NCBI GenBank assembly: GCA_023100825.1
Contig: CP095846.1
Coordinates: forward strand, 620,001 to 684,000
DNA length: 64,000 nt
DNA from: Nocardioidaceae bacterium SCSIO 66511
GTDB taxonomy: Bacteria > Actinomycetota > Actinomycetes > Propionibacteriales > Nocardioidaceae
Reading direction: 5' to 3'
A program made the position numbers and the translations under genes. The notes beneath the pieces were generated by a model. It was not told where the DNA came from and ran no database searches. It saw only the letters and a program-made list of their open reading frames with translations. Positions 34,338-41,862 of the stretch are shown piece by piece; position 1 is the stretch's first letter; the number at the start of each line of letters is the position of its first letter.

Positions 34338-35800
34338 AACACCCAACCGGCGATCAGTACCAGCGGGATCGAGCCGAGCCAGGCGGCCGTGGTGATACCG
34401 GACCAACCGCGCAGCGCAGCGACCCCGTCGAGGCCGGTGAATCTGGTGACAACCCAGAAGTACGAGTCGTTGAAGTAGCTGAACACCATCGAACCAGCAC
34501 AGCACGCGAGGGTGGCGGCGAGCGCGGACAGGCCGAGATCGGAGACCAGGGGAGCGGTCACCGACGCCGCGGTGATCATCGCGACCGTGCCCGATCCCTG
34601 CGCGATACGGACGAGGGACGCGATCAGGAATGGCACGAGTACGCCCGGCAGGCTGAGGTCAGCGATCGCCTCGGCGAGTGCGTCGCCGACACCGCTGTCG
34701 CGCAGCACTTGTCCGAGCCCGCCGCCCGCGCCGGTGATGAGCAGGATGAGGCCCGCGGATGCCGCGGCATCGGACAACCAGCCGGACACCTGGTTCTTCG
34801 TTGTCCACCGCGGGAGCAGCACGTACACGGCGAGGATGAGGCCGATCAGTAGCGCAACGACCGGGTTGCCGATGAATGCGATCGCGGAGACGAAGGTCGA
34901 GGGCTCGTACGCCTCGTCGTCGCCGAGCACGCCCTGCGAGTTCTTCTCTATTGCGGTGGCGACGGTGTTGGCGACGATCAGCAGGATCGGAATGACCAAG
35001 GGGAGCGCGCCGAGCCAGGCGCTGACGCGGTGCGGCGGCGCACCTTTGGGAGGAGCGCCGAGAGCGGCGGCCGGATCGTCTTCGGGCGGGAGCTCACCGA
35101 GCGCGACGTCGGTCGACACGCTCGACTCGCCGGAGCTTGCATGCGCATGGCCGTACACCGCCTCGCGTACCTCCGGGAGCACTTCGTCCTCGAGTTTCGG
35201 TCCGACGATCGTCGCGTACAGGATGACGATGGGAAGCAGCAGTACCGAGAAGATCAGGCCGACCAGGATCACGCCACCGAGATCGGCACCGAGGATGCCC
35301 GCGACGCCGAGCGGGCCGGGTGTCGGGGGAACGAGGTGGTGGGTGAGCGTCATTCCGCAGCCCAGCGCGAGGGCGAGCGTGACATAGCCCTGCTTCTTGC
35401 GACGGGCGATCGACCGGGCGAGCGGGTTCATGATCACGTAGCCGGAGTCGCAGAACACCGGGATCGACACCAGGGCGCCGGTGCCGCCCATCGCCCAGGG
35501 TTCGCGGCCCTTGCCCAGCGCTGCGACGAACGCGCGCGCAAGTGCGTCCGCGGCGCCGGAGACCTCGAGGATCTTGCCGACGGCGACGCCGAGACCGATC
35601 ACGATCCCGATCGAGGAGAGCGTCGCGCCGAAGCCGGCGATGATCGAGTCGACCGTGTCGATCGGCTTGCTGCCGGCGATCGATCCGGTCACGATCGCGG
35701 CGACCAGCAAGGCCACGAACGCGTCCAGCCGGGTCCACAAGACGATGCCGACGATGGTGGCGATGCCGACGATCAAAGCGGCGAGTAGTTGCAGGTCCAC
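34334..35800 (-). CDS. GntP-family gluconate/acid-sugar permease
   Basis: 488 residues from a GTG behind GGAGG. Polytopic membrane protein (about 12 segments) with GntP-family segments: VVGIVLWTRLDAFVALLVAAIVTG-like start, GLGVAVGKILEVSGAADALA, FCDSGYVIMNPLARSIARR and LTHHLVPPTPGPLGVAGILGADLG. Imports sugar acids with protons. First gene of the operon, so the substrate is probably the same four-carbon acid sugar used by the kinase. Confidence 0.9.
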   Translation of the reverse strand: MDLQLLAALIVGIATIVGIVLWTRLDAFVALLVAAIVTGSIAGSKPIDTVDSIIAGFGATLSSIGIVIGLGVAVGKILEVSGAADALARAFVAALGKGREPWAMGGTGALVSIPVFCDSGYVIMNPLARSIARRKKQGYVTLALALGCGMTLTHHLVPPTPGPLGVAGILGADLGGVILVGLIFSVLLLPIVILYATIVGPKLEDEVLPEVREAVYGHAHASSGESSVSTDVALGELPPEDDPAAALGAPPKGAPPHRVSAWLGALPLVIPILLIVANTVATAIEKNSQGVLGDDEAYEPSTFVSAIAFIGNPVVALLIGLILAVYVLLPRWTTKNQVSGWLSDAAASAGLILLITGAGGGLGQVLRDSGVGDALAEAIADLSLPGVLVPFLIASLVRIAQGSGTVAMITAASVTAPLVSDLGLSALAATLACCAGSMVFSYFNDSYFWVVTRFTGLDGVAALRGWSGITTAAWLGSIPLVLIAGWVL

Positions 35801-35850
35801 GGTGCCTCCGGTGACGGGTTGCGCAGCAGCATGGCAGCAAGTCATGCGTA

Positions 35851-35892
35851 GTGCAAGCAAAACGTTCTTCGCACTTGCTCGAAACGTGCAAC
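35851..35892. promoter_or_regulatory. Repeated AAACG motif upstream of gntP, candidate DeoR operator
   Basis: GCAAGCAAAACGTT and TGCTCGAAACGTGC share a C/G-AAACGT core, offset by 22 bases (about two helical turns), 50-90 bases upstream of the gntP start. DeoR proteins often bind such repeats; assignment is tentative. Confidence 0.35.
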
Positions 35893-35907
35893 TCAGTGGT
35901 GACCGTT

Positions 35908-35997
35908 GTTGCGATCGGTTACGCCCGGGTCGCTACCTAGTGGATCTGGGCGTAACCGCTCGCAACGGGGTGGGATCTGGGCGTAACCGATCGCAAC
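35908..35997. repeat. Three copies of a 19-bp repeat between gntP and purC
   Basis: GGGCGTAACCGATCGCAAC occurs at 35979-35997, with one change at 35948-35966, and as exact inverse complement at 35908-35926. The two direct copies extend to GGATCTGGGCGTAACCG and are spaced by 31 bases, three helical turns. The inverted copy could pair with a direct copy to make a 19-bp hairpin. It lies in the divergent promoter region, so transcription control of gntP, purC or both is possible. Confidence 0.75.
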
Positions 35998-36006
35998 CCG
36001 ACGCAT

Positions 36007-36012
36007 TACAGT
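36007..36012 (+). promoter_or_regulatory. -10 box, leaderless start of purC
   Basis: TACAGT, six bases before the GTG start and ten bases after the last 19-bp repeat. Confidence 0.5.
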
Positions 36013-36018
36013 GACCGC

Positions 36019-36894
36019 GTGACTGGTCAACCGACACCGCCGGTGATCCCCGGCGCGCGACACGTGCACTCGGGCAAGGTGCGAGATCTGTACGAGCTCG
36101 CCGACGGCAACCTGTTGATGGTCGCCTCCGACCGGATCTCCGCGTACGACTATGTGCTCGAGCCCGGCATCCCCGACAAGGGCGAGATCCTGACCCGGAT
36201 GTCGCTGTGGTGGTTCGAGCAGGTCGCCGATCTGGTGCCCAACCATGTGACCTCGACCGATGTGCCCGAGCAGGTACGCGGGCGGGCGATCGTCTGCGAG
36301 CGGCTCGAGATGTTTCCGGTCGAATGCGTCGCGCGGGGCTATCTCACCGGCTCAGGGCTCATCGACTACGAGCGCACCGGAGCCGTCTGCGGTGTCGCGC
36401 TGCCACCCGGTCTCGGCGAGGCGAGCAGGCTGGACGAACCGATCTTCACCCCCGCGACGAAGGCCGCACTCGGCGATCACGATGAGAACGTCTCGTACGA
36501 GCATATGGTGGGCGTCGTCGGCGCCGACATCGCTGACAGACTTCGCGGCCTGACCATCGCGGTCTACCAGCGAGCCGAGCGGATCGCCCGCGAACGCGGC
36601 ATCATCCTGGCCGACACCAAGTTCGAGTTCGGCGCCCGGGCCGACGGCACGATCGTCCTTGCCGACGAGGTGCTGACGCCCGACTCGTCACGGTTCTGGC
36701 CGGCCGACGACTACACACCCGGCCGTGTGCAGGACTCGTTCGACAAGCAGGTCGTACGCAACTGGCTGACGACCGAAAGCGGCTGGGACAGGCACGGCGA
36801 CGTACCCCCACCGCGGCTGTCCGATGCCGTCATCGACAAGACGCGGCAGCGCTACCTCGACGCGTACGAACGTCTCACCGGCGAAACCTTCTGA
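36019..36894 (+). CDS. purC: SAICAR synthetase
   Basis: 291 residues, GTG start. Joins aspartate to CAIR with ATP. Motifs: [49 protein letters not shown] and [17 protein letters not shown]. This is the longer actinobacterial/eukaryote-like form. Likely transcribed as a leaderless message under influence of the upstream repeats. Confidence 0.97.
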   Translation: MTGQPTPPVIPGARHVHSGKVRDLYELADGNLLMVASDRISAYDYVLEPGIPDKGEILTRMSLWWFEQVADLVPNHVTSTDVPEQVRGRAIVCERLEMFPVECVARGYLTGSGLIDYERTGAVCGVALPPGLGEASRLDEPIFTPATKAALGDHDENVSYEHMVGVVGADIADRLRGLTIAVYQRAERIARERGIILADTKFEFGARADGTIVLADEVLTPDSSRFWPADDYTPGRVQDSFDKQVVRNWLTTESGWDRHGDVPPPRLSDAVIDKTRQRYLDAYERLTGETF

Positions 36895-37001
36895 CCGACG
36901 AGTCAGCGAATGTTGCGGGTGGGAGACGAATCGCCTACCGCCAAGTAGAGTTCCGCGACAAGGAACCGCGCCGGCGGTGATCGAAGCCGAGGAGACGACC
37001 C

Positions 37002-38552
37002 TTGCTCAATCTGTCCGTGATGCTCGAAGACAGTGCCCGCAACTTCCCCGACCGAGACGCCGTCGTACTCGGCGACACCCGACTGACGTACGCGCAGGTC
37101 AACGGCGCCGCGAACCAGGTGGCAAACCTCCTGAGCTCGCGCGACATCGGCCGTGGCGACAAGGTCGCGCTCTCCTGTCCGAACCTCCCGTACTTCCCGA
37201 TCGTCTACTTCGGCATCCTCAAAACCGGCGCGACCGTCGTACCCCTGAACGTGCTGCTGAAGGGGCGCGAGGTCGCGTACCACCTCGACGATTCCGACGC
37301 GAAGGCGTACTTCTGTTTCGAAGGCACGCCCGAGCTGCCGATGGCACAGGAGGGCTGGGCAGGGTTCAACGACGCCGACCGCTGCGATGACTTCTTCGTC
37401 ATCACCGCAGACCCGACGGCTCCGTCGCCGATCGACGGTGCGGAGACGTTCGCAAGCGCGATCGCGAGCCAGCCGCCGGCGTACTCCACGGCGGTGACGG
37501 AGCCGACCGACACGGCGGTGATCCTCTACACCAGTGGTACGACCGGCCAGCCGAAGGGCGCCGAGCTCAGCCACACCAACATGACGATGAACGCCGCCAA
37601 CCTGCCGCGGCTGTTCGACTTCCACCCCGACGGCCACGAGACGTACCTCTGCGCGCTCCCGTTGTTCCACTCCTTCGGGCAGACCGTGATCATGAACTCC
37701 GGCTTCTCCCTCGGCGGCACTCTCGTGATGCTGCCGAGATTCGATGCGAAGGCTGCGCTCGGCCTGATGCTCAAGGAGAACATCACGTTCTTCGCCGGCG
37801 TACCGACGATGTACTGGGGTCTCCTCGGGGCGCTCGATGACTCGGTCGACGTCGACAAGATCGCCGCGAACCTTCGGCGGTCGGTCTCCGGCGGATCCTC
37901 GCTCCCGGTCGAGATCATCCGAGACTTCAAGGAGCGTTTCCATCTGCAGATCCAGGAGGGATACGGGCTGTCCGAGACGTCGCCGGTGGCGACGTTCGCG
38001 CCGCTCGGACAAGAGCCGCGGCCGGGCTCGATCGGTACGCCGCTGTGGGGCGTCGAATGCAAGCTGGTCGACGGCGACTGGAATGAAGTCGAGGGCGAGG
38101 ATGCCATCGGCGAGATCGCCATGCGGGGCTACAACATCATGAAGGGCTACTACAAGCGTCCGAAGGAGACCGAAGCGGTCATGCGCGACGGGTGGTTCCG
38201 CAGCGGCGATCTCGGTAGGCGTGACTCCGACGGTTTCTACTACATCGTCGACCGCGCGAAGGACATGATCATCCGCGGCGGCTTCAACGTGTATCCGCGC
38301 GAGATCGAAGAGGTGCTGATGACGCACCCCGACGTCTCCCTGGTCGCGGTCGTCGGGGTGCCGCACGAGTCGCATGGTGAGGAGGTCAAGGCGTTCGTGA
38401 TCCGCAACGAAGGCGCGGCTGTCACCGAAGACGCCCTCGTCGAGTGGGCGAGGGAGCAGATGGCGTCCTACAAGTACCCCCGCATCGTGGAGTTCCGCGC
38501 GGAGCTCCCCATGACGAGCACCGGCAAGATCCTCAAACGCGAGCTGACCTAG
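37002..38552 (+). CDS. AMP-forming acyl-CoA synthetase (fatty-acid-CoA ligase)
   Basis: 516 residues. The start is TTG, nine bases after GGAG; an ATG six codons later is the alternative. ANL-superfamily motifs: AMP/ATP loop ILYTSGTTGQPKGAELSH (about 169-186), YGLSETSPV, GWFRSGDLGRRDSDGFYYIVDRAKDMIIRGGFNVYPREIE and the C-terminal lysine in TGKILKREL. It activates a carboxylic acid, probably a fatty acid, to its CoA ester; chain length unknown. Its stop overlaps that of the convergent gene by four bases. Confidence 0.9.
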   Translation: MLNLSVMLEDSARNFPDRDAVVLGDTRLTYAQVNGAANQVANLLSSRDIGRGDKVALSCPNLPYFPIVYFGILKTGATVVPLNVLLKGREVAYHLDDSDAKAYFCFEGTPELPMAQEGWAGFNDADRCDDFFVITADPTAPSPIDGAETFASAIASQPPAYSTAVTEPTDTAVILYTSGTTGQPKGAELSHTNMTMNAANLPRLFDFHPDGHETYLCALPLFHSFGQTVIMNSGFSLGGTLVMLPRFDAKAALGLMLKENITFFAGVPTMYWGLLGALDDSVDVDKIAANLRRSVSGGSSLPVEIIRDFKERFHLQIQEGYGLSETSPVATFAPLGQEPRPGSIGTPLWGVECKLVDGDWNEVEGEDAIGEIAMRGYNIMKGYYKRPKETEAVMRDGWFRSGDLGRRDSDGFYYIVDRAKDMIIRGGFNVYPREIEEVLMTHPDVSLVAVVGVPHESHGEEVKAFVIRNEGAAVTEDALVEWAREQMASYKYPRIVEFRAELPMTSTGKILKRELT

Positions 38553-39478
38553 GAGCGCTCGGTCTCGTACACGTACAGCTCGGTACCGGCCGCGTCCTCG
38601 CCGTCGTCGGGCGCGGCGAACATCCGCAACCCGTCACGCGTCGTCTCGACTGCGACCGGGTTGCGAGTCATCACATGGCCGGCCGAGGAGAACTGCTGGA
38701 ACGGCACCTCGTGCAGCATTGAGCCACTACGCAGGTCGAGCAAGGCAAGACCACCGAGCTCGTACGAACCTCCGTCGGCTGTCGGCAGTCCGGTGACGCC
38801 GGTGCACAGCTGCTTGCGGAACGCCACGTACGCGCAGTCCTGGTAGTCGAGCATGTGGTCGCGATTCGGCGCCCGGTCGAGCTGGCGGCCGTGCGGTGTC
38901 CAGCTGTACATCGTTCGTGAGCCCCAGCTGACACCGTGCACACGGCCACTAACCTGATCGCGAACCACACCGCCGATGTGGTCGTTCGCCTCGAAGGCCC
39001 GATCTACGTCGAGCGTCTCAGGGTCGACGCGGTAGACGGTCGCGGCACTGTCGGGCCGGTATTCGGCGACCGGGACCCACACATCTCGACCGTCGTAGTC
39101 GATCCCGCCCGGGTGGTACGAGTCGCCGGCGCCCAGTTCGATGTCGTCCAACAGCTCACCGTCACGGTTCAGGACGAACAGGTGTCCGACGCCCTTCCCC
39201 GGGCTGCGGTCGTACCCGTCGATCGGCTCCGGGTAGCGCTGCGGAGCCTCGATGACCTCCACCGACGAGATGAAGATGCGATCGCCGACCAGCGCCATGC
39301 CCTGTGGGTGGTACGTATCGAAGTCGAGCGAGATGCGGTCGACCTGCGTCCACGTGGTGTCACGGGTCAACGAGGCCACGCGGTCGGCGAGCGGCTCACG
39401 GTCGTGGGACGGGGAGGCGGCTGCCCCGCTCGATGCCAATAGGCAGGCGGCGGCCACGGTGATGGCGAGGGTGCGCAT
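38549..39478 (-). CDS. Secreted protein of unknown function, possibly DUF6454-like
   Basis: 309 residues; ATG with AAGGAG upstream. Signal peptide MRTLAITVAAACLLASSGAAA. The mature protein has repeated blades: RISLDFDTYHPQGMALVGDRIFISSVE, HPGGIDYDGRDVWVPVAEY, VVRDQVSGRVHGVSWGSRTMY. This suggests a beta-propeller; it recalls a family found in bacteria and plants that I can only tentatively name. Function unknown. It converges with the acyl-CoA ligase. Confidence 0.7.
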   Translation of the reverse strand: MRTLAITVAAACLLASSGAAASPSHDREPLADRVASLTRDTTWTQVDRISLDFDTYHPQGMALVGDRIFISSVEVIEAPQRYPEPIDGYDRSPGKGVGHLFVLNRDGELLDDIELGAGDSYHPGGIDYDGRDVWVPVAEYRPDSAATVYRVDPETLDVDRAFEANDHIGGVVRDQVSGRVHGVSWGSRTMYSWTPHGRQLDRAPNRDHMLDYQDCAYVAFRKQLCTGVTGLPTADGGSYELGGLALLDLRSGSMLHEVPFQQFSSAGHVMTRNPVAVETTRDGLRMFAAPDDGEDAAGTELYVYETERS

Positions 39479-39566
39479 GGTGCTCCTTGGGTCGGTTGCG
39501 AGCCATCGTGGCGGATGCGGCTGGCGATCACATGAACGCCGGTCGGACAGTCGGCAAGCGACGTCA

Positions 39567-39572
39567 TAGACT
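39567..39572 (+). promoter_or_regulatory. Candidate -10 box for purSQ
   Basis: TAGACT; predicted leader of about 30 bases with GGAG eight bases before the purS GTG. Confidence 0.35.
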
Positions 39573-39610
39573 GCCGGAGTACTCATCTCGTGATCGTTTG
39601 GAGCAGTCCA

Positions 39611-39856
39611 GTGGCTCGTGTCGTCGTCGACGTCATGCTCAAGCCCGAGATCCTCGACCCGCAGGGCAAGGCCGTACACGGTGCGCTCGACCGGCTCGGG
39701 TTCGACCTGGTGACCGATGTACGCCAAGGCAAGCGGTTCGAGCTCGAGATCGAAGGCGAGGTCGATGATGCCAAGCTCGCCGAGCTCAACAAGGTCGCCG
39801 AGACCCTGCTGTCCAACCCGGTGATCGAGGACTACGCCGTGACGGTGGCGCAGTGA
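39611..39856 (+). CDS. purS: FGAM synthase subunit PurS
   Basis: 81 residues; the GTG giving [22 protein letters not shown] is chosen because PurS proteins begin this way and GGAG lies at the right distance; an upstream GTG would add seven residues. PurS bridges PurQ and PurL in the three-subunit FGAM synthase. The stop overlaps purQ (GTGA). Confidence 0.95.
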   Translation: MARVVVDVMLKPEILDPQGKAVHGALDRLGFDLVTDVRQGKRFELEIEGEVDDAKLAELNKVAETLLSNPVIEDYAVTVAQ

Positions 39857-40527
39857 AGGTCGGAGTCGTCACCTTCCCCGGGTCGCTCGACGACGTCGAC
39901 GCGGCCCGCGCGGTGCGTCTTGCCGGCGCGGAGTCGGTTGCGCTCTGGCATGGCGACAAGGAGCTGTCCGGGGTCGACGCGGTCGTTCTTCCGGGCGGCT
40001 TCTCGTACGGCGATTACCTGCGCTGCGGCGCCATTGCGCGGTTCGCCCCCGTGATGGAGTCGATCGTGGCGGCCGCGAACGCCGGTATGCCGGTGCTCGG
40101 AATCTGCAACGGGTTCCAGATCCTGTGCGAGGCGCATCTGCTGCCGGGAGCGCTCGTCCGCAACGACCATCAGCGGTTCGTCTGTCGTGACCAGCTGCTG
40201 CGCATCGAGAACGCCGACACCGCCTGGACCTCCGCGTACGACGGCGACCAGGAGATCGTCGTACCGCTGAAGAACGGCGAGGGCGGGTTCGTCGTCGACG
40301 AGCAGACTCTCGACGCGCTGGAGGCCGACGGACGGGTCGTGGCCAGGTACGTCGGCCTGAACCCCAACGGTTCGATGCGTGACATCGCCGGCATCACCAA
40401 TGAGCGCGGCAACGTCGTCGGGCTGATGCCCCACCCCGAGCATGCGGTCGACGCGTTGTTCGGCTCCGGACTCGACGGGCGCGGCTTCTTCGAATCGGTC
40501 CTGGAGTCGGCCGCGCAACCTGCCTGA
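39853..40527 (+). CDS. purQ: FGAM synthase glutaminase subunit PurQ
   Basis: 224 residues, GTG start. Class I glutamine amidotransferase: [14 protein letters not shown] near residue 48, nucleophile Cys85 in GICNGFQ, and the His/Glu pair in MPHPEHA. It supplies ammonia to PurL, which lies 15 kb downstream. Together with purS it forms a two-gene operon. Confidence 0.96.
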   Translation: MKVGVVTFPGSLDDVDAARAVRLAGAESVALWHGDKELSGVDAVVLPGGFSYGDYLRCGAIARFAPVMESIVAAANAGMPVLGICNGFQILCEAHLLPGALVRNDHQRFVCRDQLLRIENADTAWTSAYDGDQEIVVPLKNGEGGFVVDEQTLDALEADGRVVARYVGLNPNGSMRDIAGITNERGNVVGLMPHPEHAVDALFGSGLDGRGFFESVLESAAQPA

Positions 40528-40599
40528 GCGCCGACCACGCTCGCCACCTGCGACTCTGTCGGGTGGCATCATGGGCGTGGCCCGCAGGGAAGGAGCCGC

Positions 40600-40893
40600 A
40601 TGTCAGACGCGCAGTCGCAGAGTTCGGTCGCGGATGCGACGGAGCGCAGCCGCTTCGAGATAACCGTCGACGGAAGCGTCGCCGGCTTCGCCGAGTATCG
40701 CCTCGATGGAGACGTGATCACGTTCACCCACACCGAGGTCGCCGACGAGTACGCCGGTCAGGGCCTGGCAGGAGCGCTCGTACGCGCCGCGCTCGACGAC
40801 GTACGTACTCGCGGCCTGTCCGTACGCGCGCAGTGCCCGTACGTCGCCGCCTACATCAAGCGGCACCCCGAGTACGCCGACCTGCTGGCCTGA
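40600..40893 (+). CDS. Small GNAT-type N-acetyltransferase (NATD1-like)
   Basis: 97 residues; GGAAGGAG precedes the ATG. The short GNAT core is visible: FEITVDGSVAGFAEYRLDGDVITFTHTEVADEYAGQGLAGALVRAALDDVR, followed by AQCPYVAAYIKRHPEY. The acetyl-CoA loop is EYAGQGLAG. Single-domain proteins of this size form the NATD1/YjdJ group, with unknown acceptor. Confidence 0.87.
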   Translation: MSDAQSQSSVADATERSRFEITVDGSVAGFAEYRLDGDVITFTHTEVADEYAGQGLAGALVRAALDDVRTRGLSVRAQCPYVAAYIKRHPEYADLLA

Positions 40894-40897
40894 GCGC

Positions 40898-41470
40898 GTG
40901 TACGTCGTCCGCTCGGCGGTGCTCGCCTGCGCCCTGGTCGCGTCCGTCGGTGGATGCGGTGCGGATGACGCCTCGCCGCAGCGGGTCTCGTACACAGCAG
41001 AGATCTCGAGTCCGCCAAAGGCGGGCACGGCCAAGGATGAACGGGTGTCCTTGAGCACCGAGACCTGCCCGGATTCCGACGGCGGAACACTCGTGGGGGT
41101 CGTGCCGGATGGTTGGCAGGTCGACTCCAGCGGAGCGGACTACTGCTCCTGGTCCCGCGGCACCTCGAACCTGACCTTCGAATACGGCGCCATCGACGGT
41201 GACCCGTACAAATGGCTCCTACTGCAGAGCAACACGGCGCAGATCGATGGCTCGATCCCCGGTTATGAGCTCATCCGGCAGACCAGCGACGCCGGCGGCG
41301 GACCGCTGTGGCACTACCAGTACGCGGTCGCCCGGGTCGACGGCAGCGTCTATGTCGACTCGCTCCATCTGTTCCGAGGCGAATGGCACGTGACGTACGA
41401 GGCGGATTCCGGCGACTACAACACCTACGTGGAGCGGGAGTTGACCCAGGCGCTGGACGCAACGGACTGA
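40898..41470 (+). CDS. Lipoprotein of unknown function
   Basis: 190 residues, GTG start five bases after the GNAT gene, so perhaps co-transcribed. The signal VRSAVLACALVASVGGC has a lipobox with Cys20. The mature domain of about 165 residues has an Asp/Gly/Trp-rich beta pattern (VPDGWQVDSSGADYCSWSRG; GPLWHYQYAVARVDG). No recognised domain. Confidence 0.72.
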   Translation: MYVVRSAVLACALVASVGGCGADDASPQRVSYTAEISSPPKAGTAKDERVSLSTETCPDSDGGTLVGVVPDGWQVDSSGADYCSWSRGTSNLTFEYGAIDGDPYKWLLLQSNTAQIDGSIPGYELIRQTSDAGGGPLWHYQYAVARVDGSVYVDSLHLFRGEWHVTYEADSGDYNTYVERELTQALDATD

Positions 41471-41501
41471 AATCTCGGGCTCGCGGAAATCACTCGGCGA
41501 A

Positions 41502-41548
41502 ACACCAGATATGGGTAGTTGCATCGCTGTGGTTTCCATATATGGTGA
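41502..41548 (+). promoter_or_regulatory. nrdAB promoter with tandem NrdR boxes
   Basis: ACACCAGATATGGGTA (41502-41517) and TTTCCATATATGGTGA (41533-41548) share a CCAnATATGG centre and are 31 bases apart, three helical turns, as in known NrdR box pairs. A -35 TTGCAT (41519-41524) and -10 TATGGT (41541-41546), 16 bases apart, fit between and over the boxes. Transcription would begin near 41553, right where the riboswitch starts. NrdR represses ribonucleotide reductase genes when dATP is high. Confidence 0.7.
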
Positions 41549-41555
41549 TCAAGCA

Positions 41556-41736
41556 GCTGGTTCGACCGGTCCCCCAGATCGGTCGTCGTAAGAGGGAACC
41601 CGGTGTGAATCCGGGACTGCCCCGCAGCGGTGAACGGGAACGACCGTCGTCAAGGCACTGGGTGCGCACCCGGGAAGCGACGACCAGTAGGCGCGCTGGA
41701 CGCAGCGCTGGCCCGTGAGTCCGAAGACCTGCCAGC
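41556..41736 (+). promoter_or_regulatory. Adenosylcobalamin riboswitch
   Basis: Conserved parts are present in order: GGGAACCCGGTGTGAATCC, then ACTGCCCCGCAGCGGTGAA, CAAGGCACTGG, and the B12 box GTCCGAAGACCTGCC. GCTGG at the 5' end (41556-41560) pairs with CCAGC (41732-41736) as helix P1. A following seven-pair hairpin (41739-41761) may belong to the expression platform. Such switches in front of class I nrd genes turn them off when B12 is available and the B12-dependent class II reductase can work, as described for Streptomyces nrdABS. Confidence 0.93.
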
Positions 41737-41862
41737 GCACCGCGCGTACGACATGCGCGGTGGTCCGCGGCCGCGTGGGACGGCCAGGGGACTCGGGTCA
41801 TGCCGTGCCCTCCCGACCCCATGCGCCGCGGGTTGCGCAGATAGCGACCGAGGGGTTCGAAC

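Noticed and set aside
41739-41761. Classical intrinsic terminator of the riboswitch
   Set aside because: The seven-pair stem has no T-run after it; kept only as a possible part of the expression platform.
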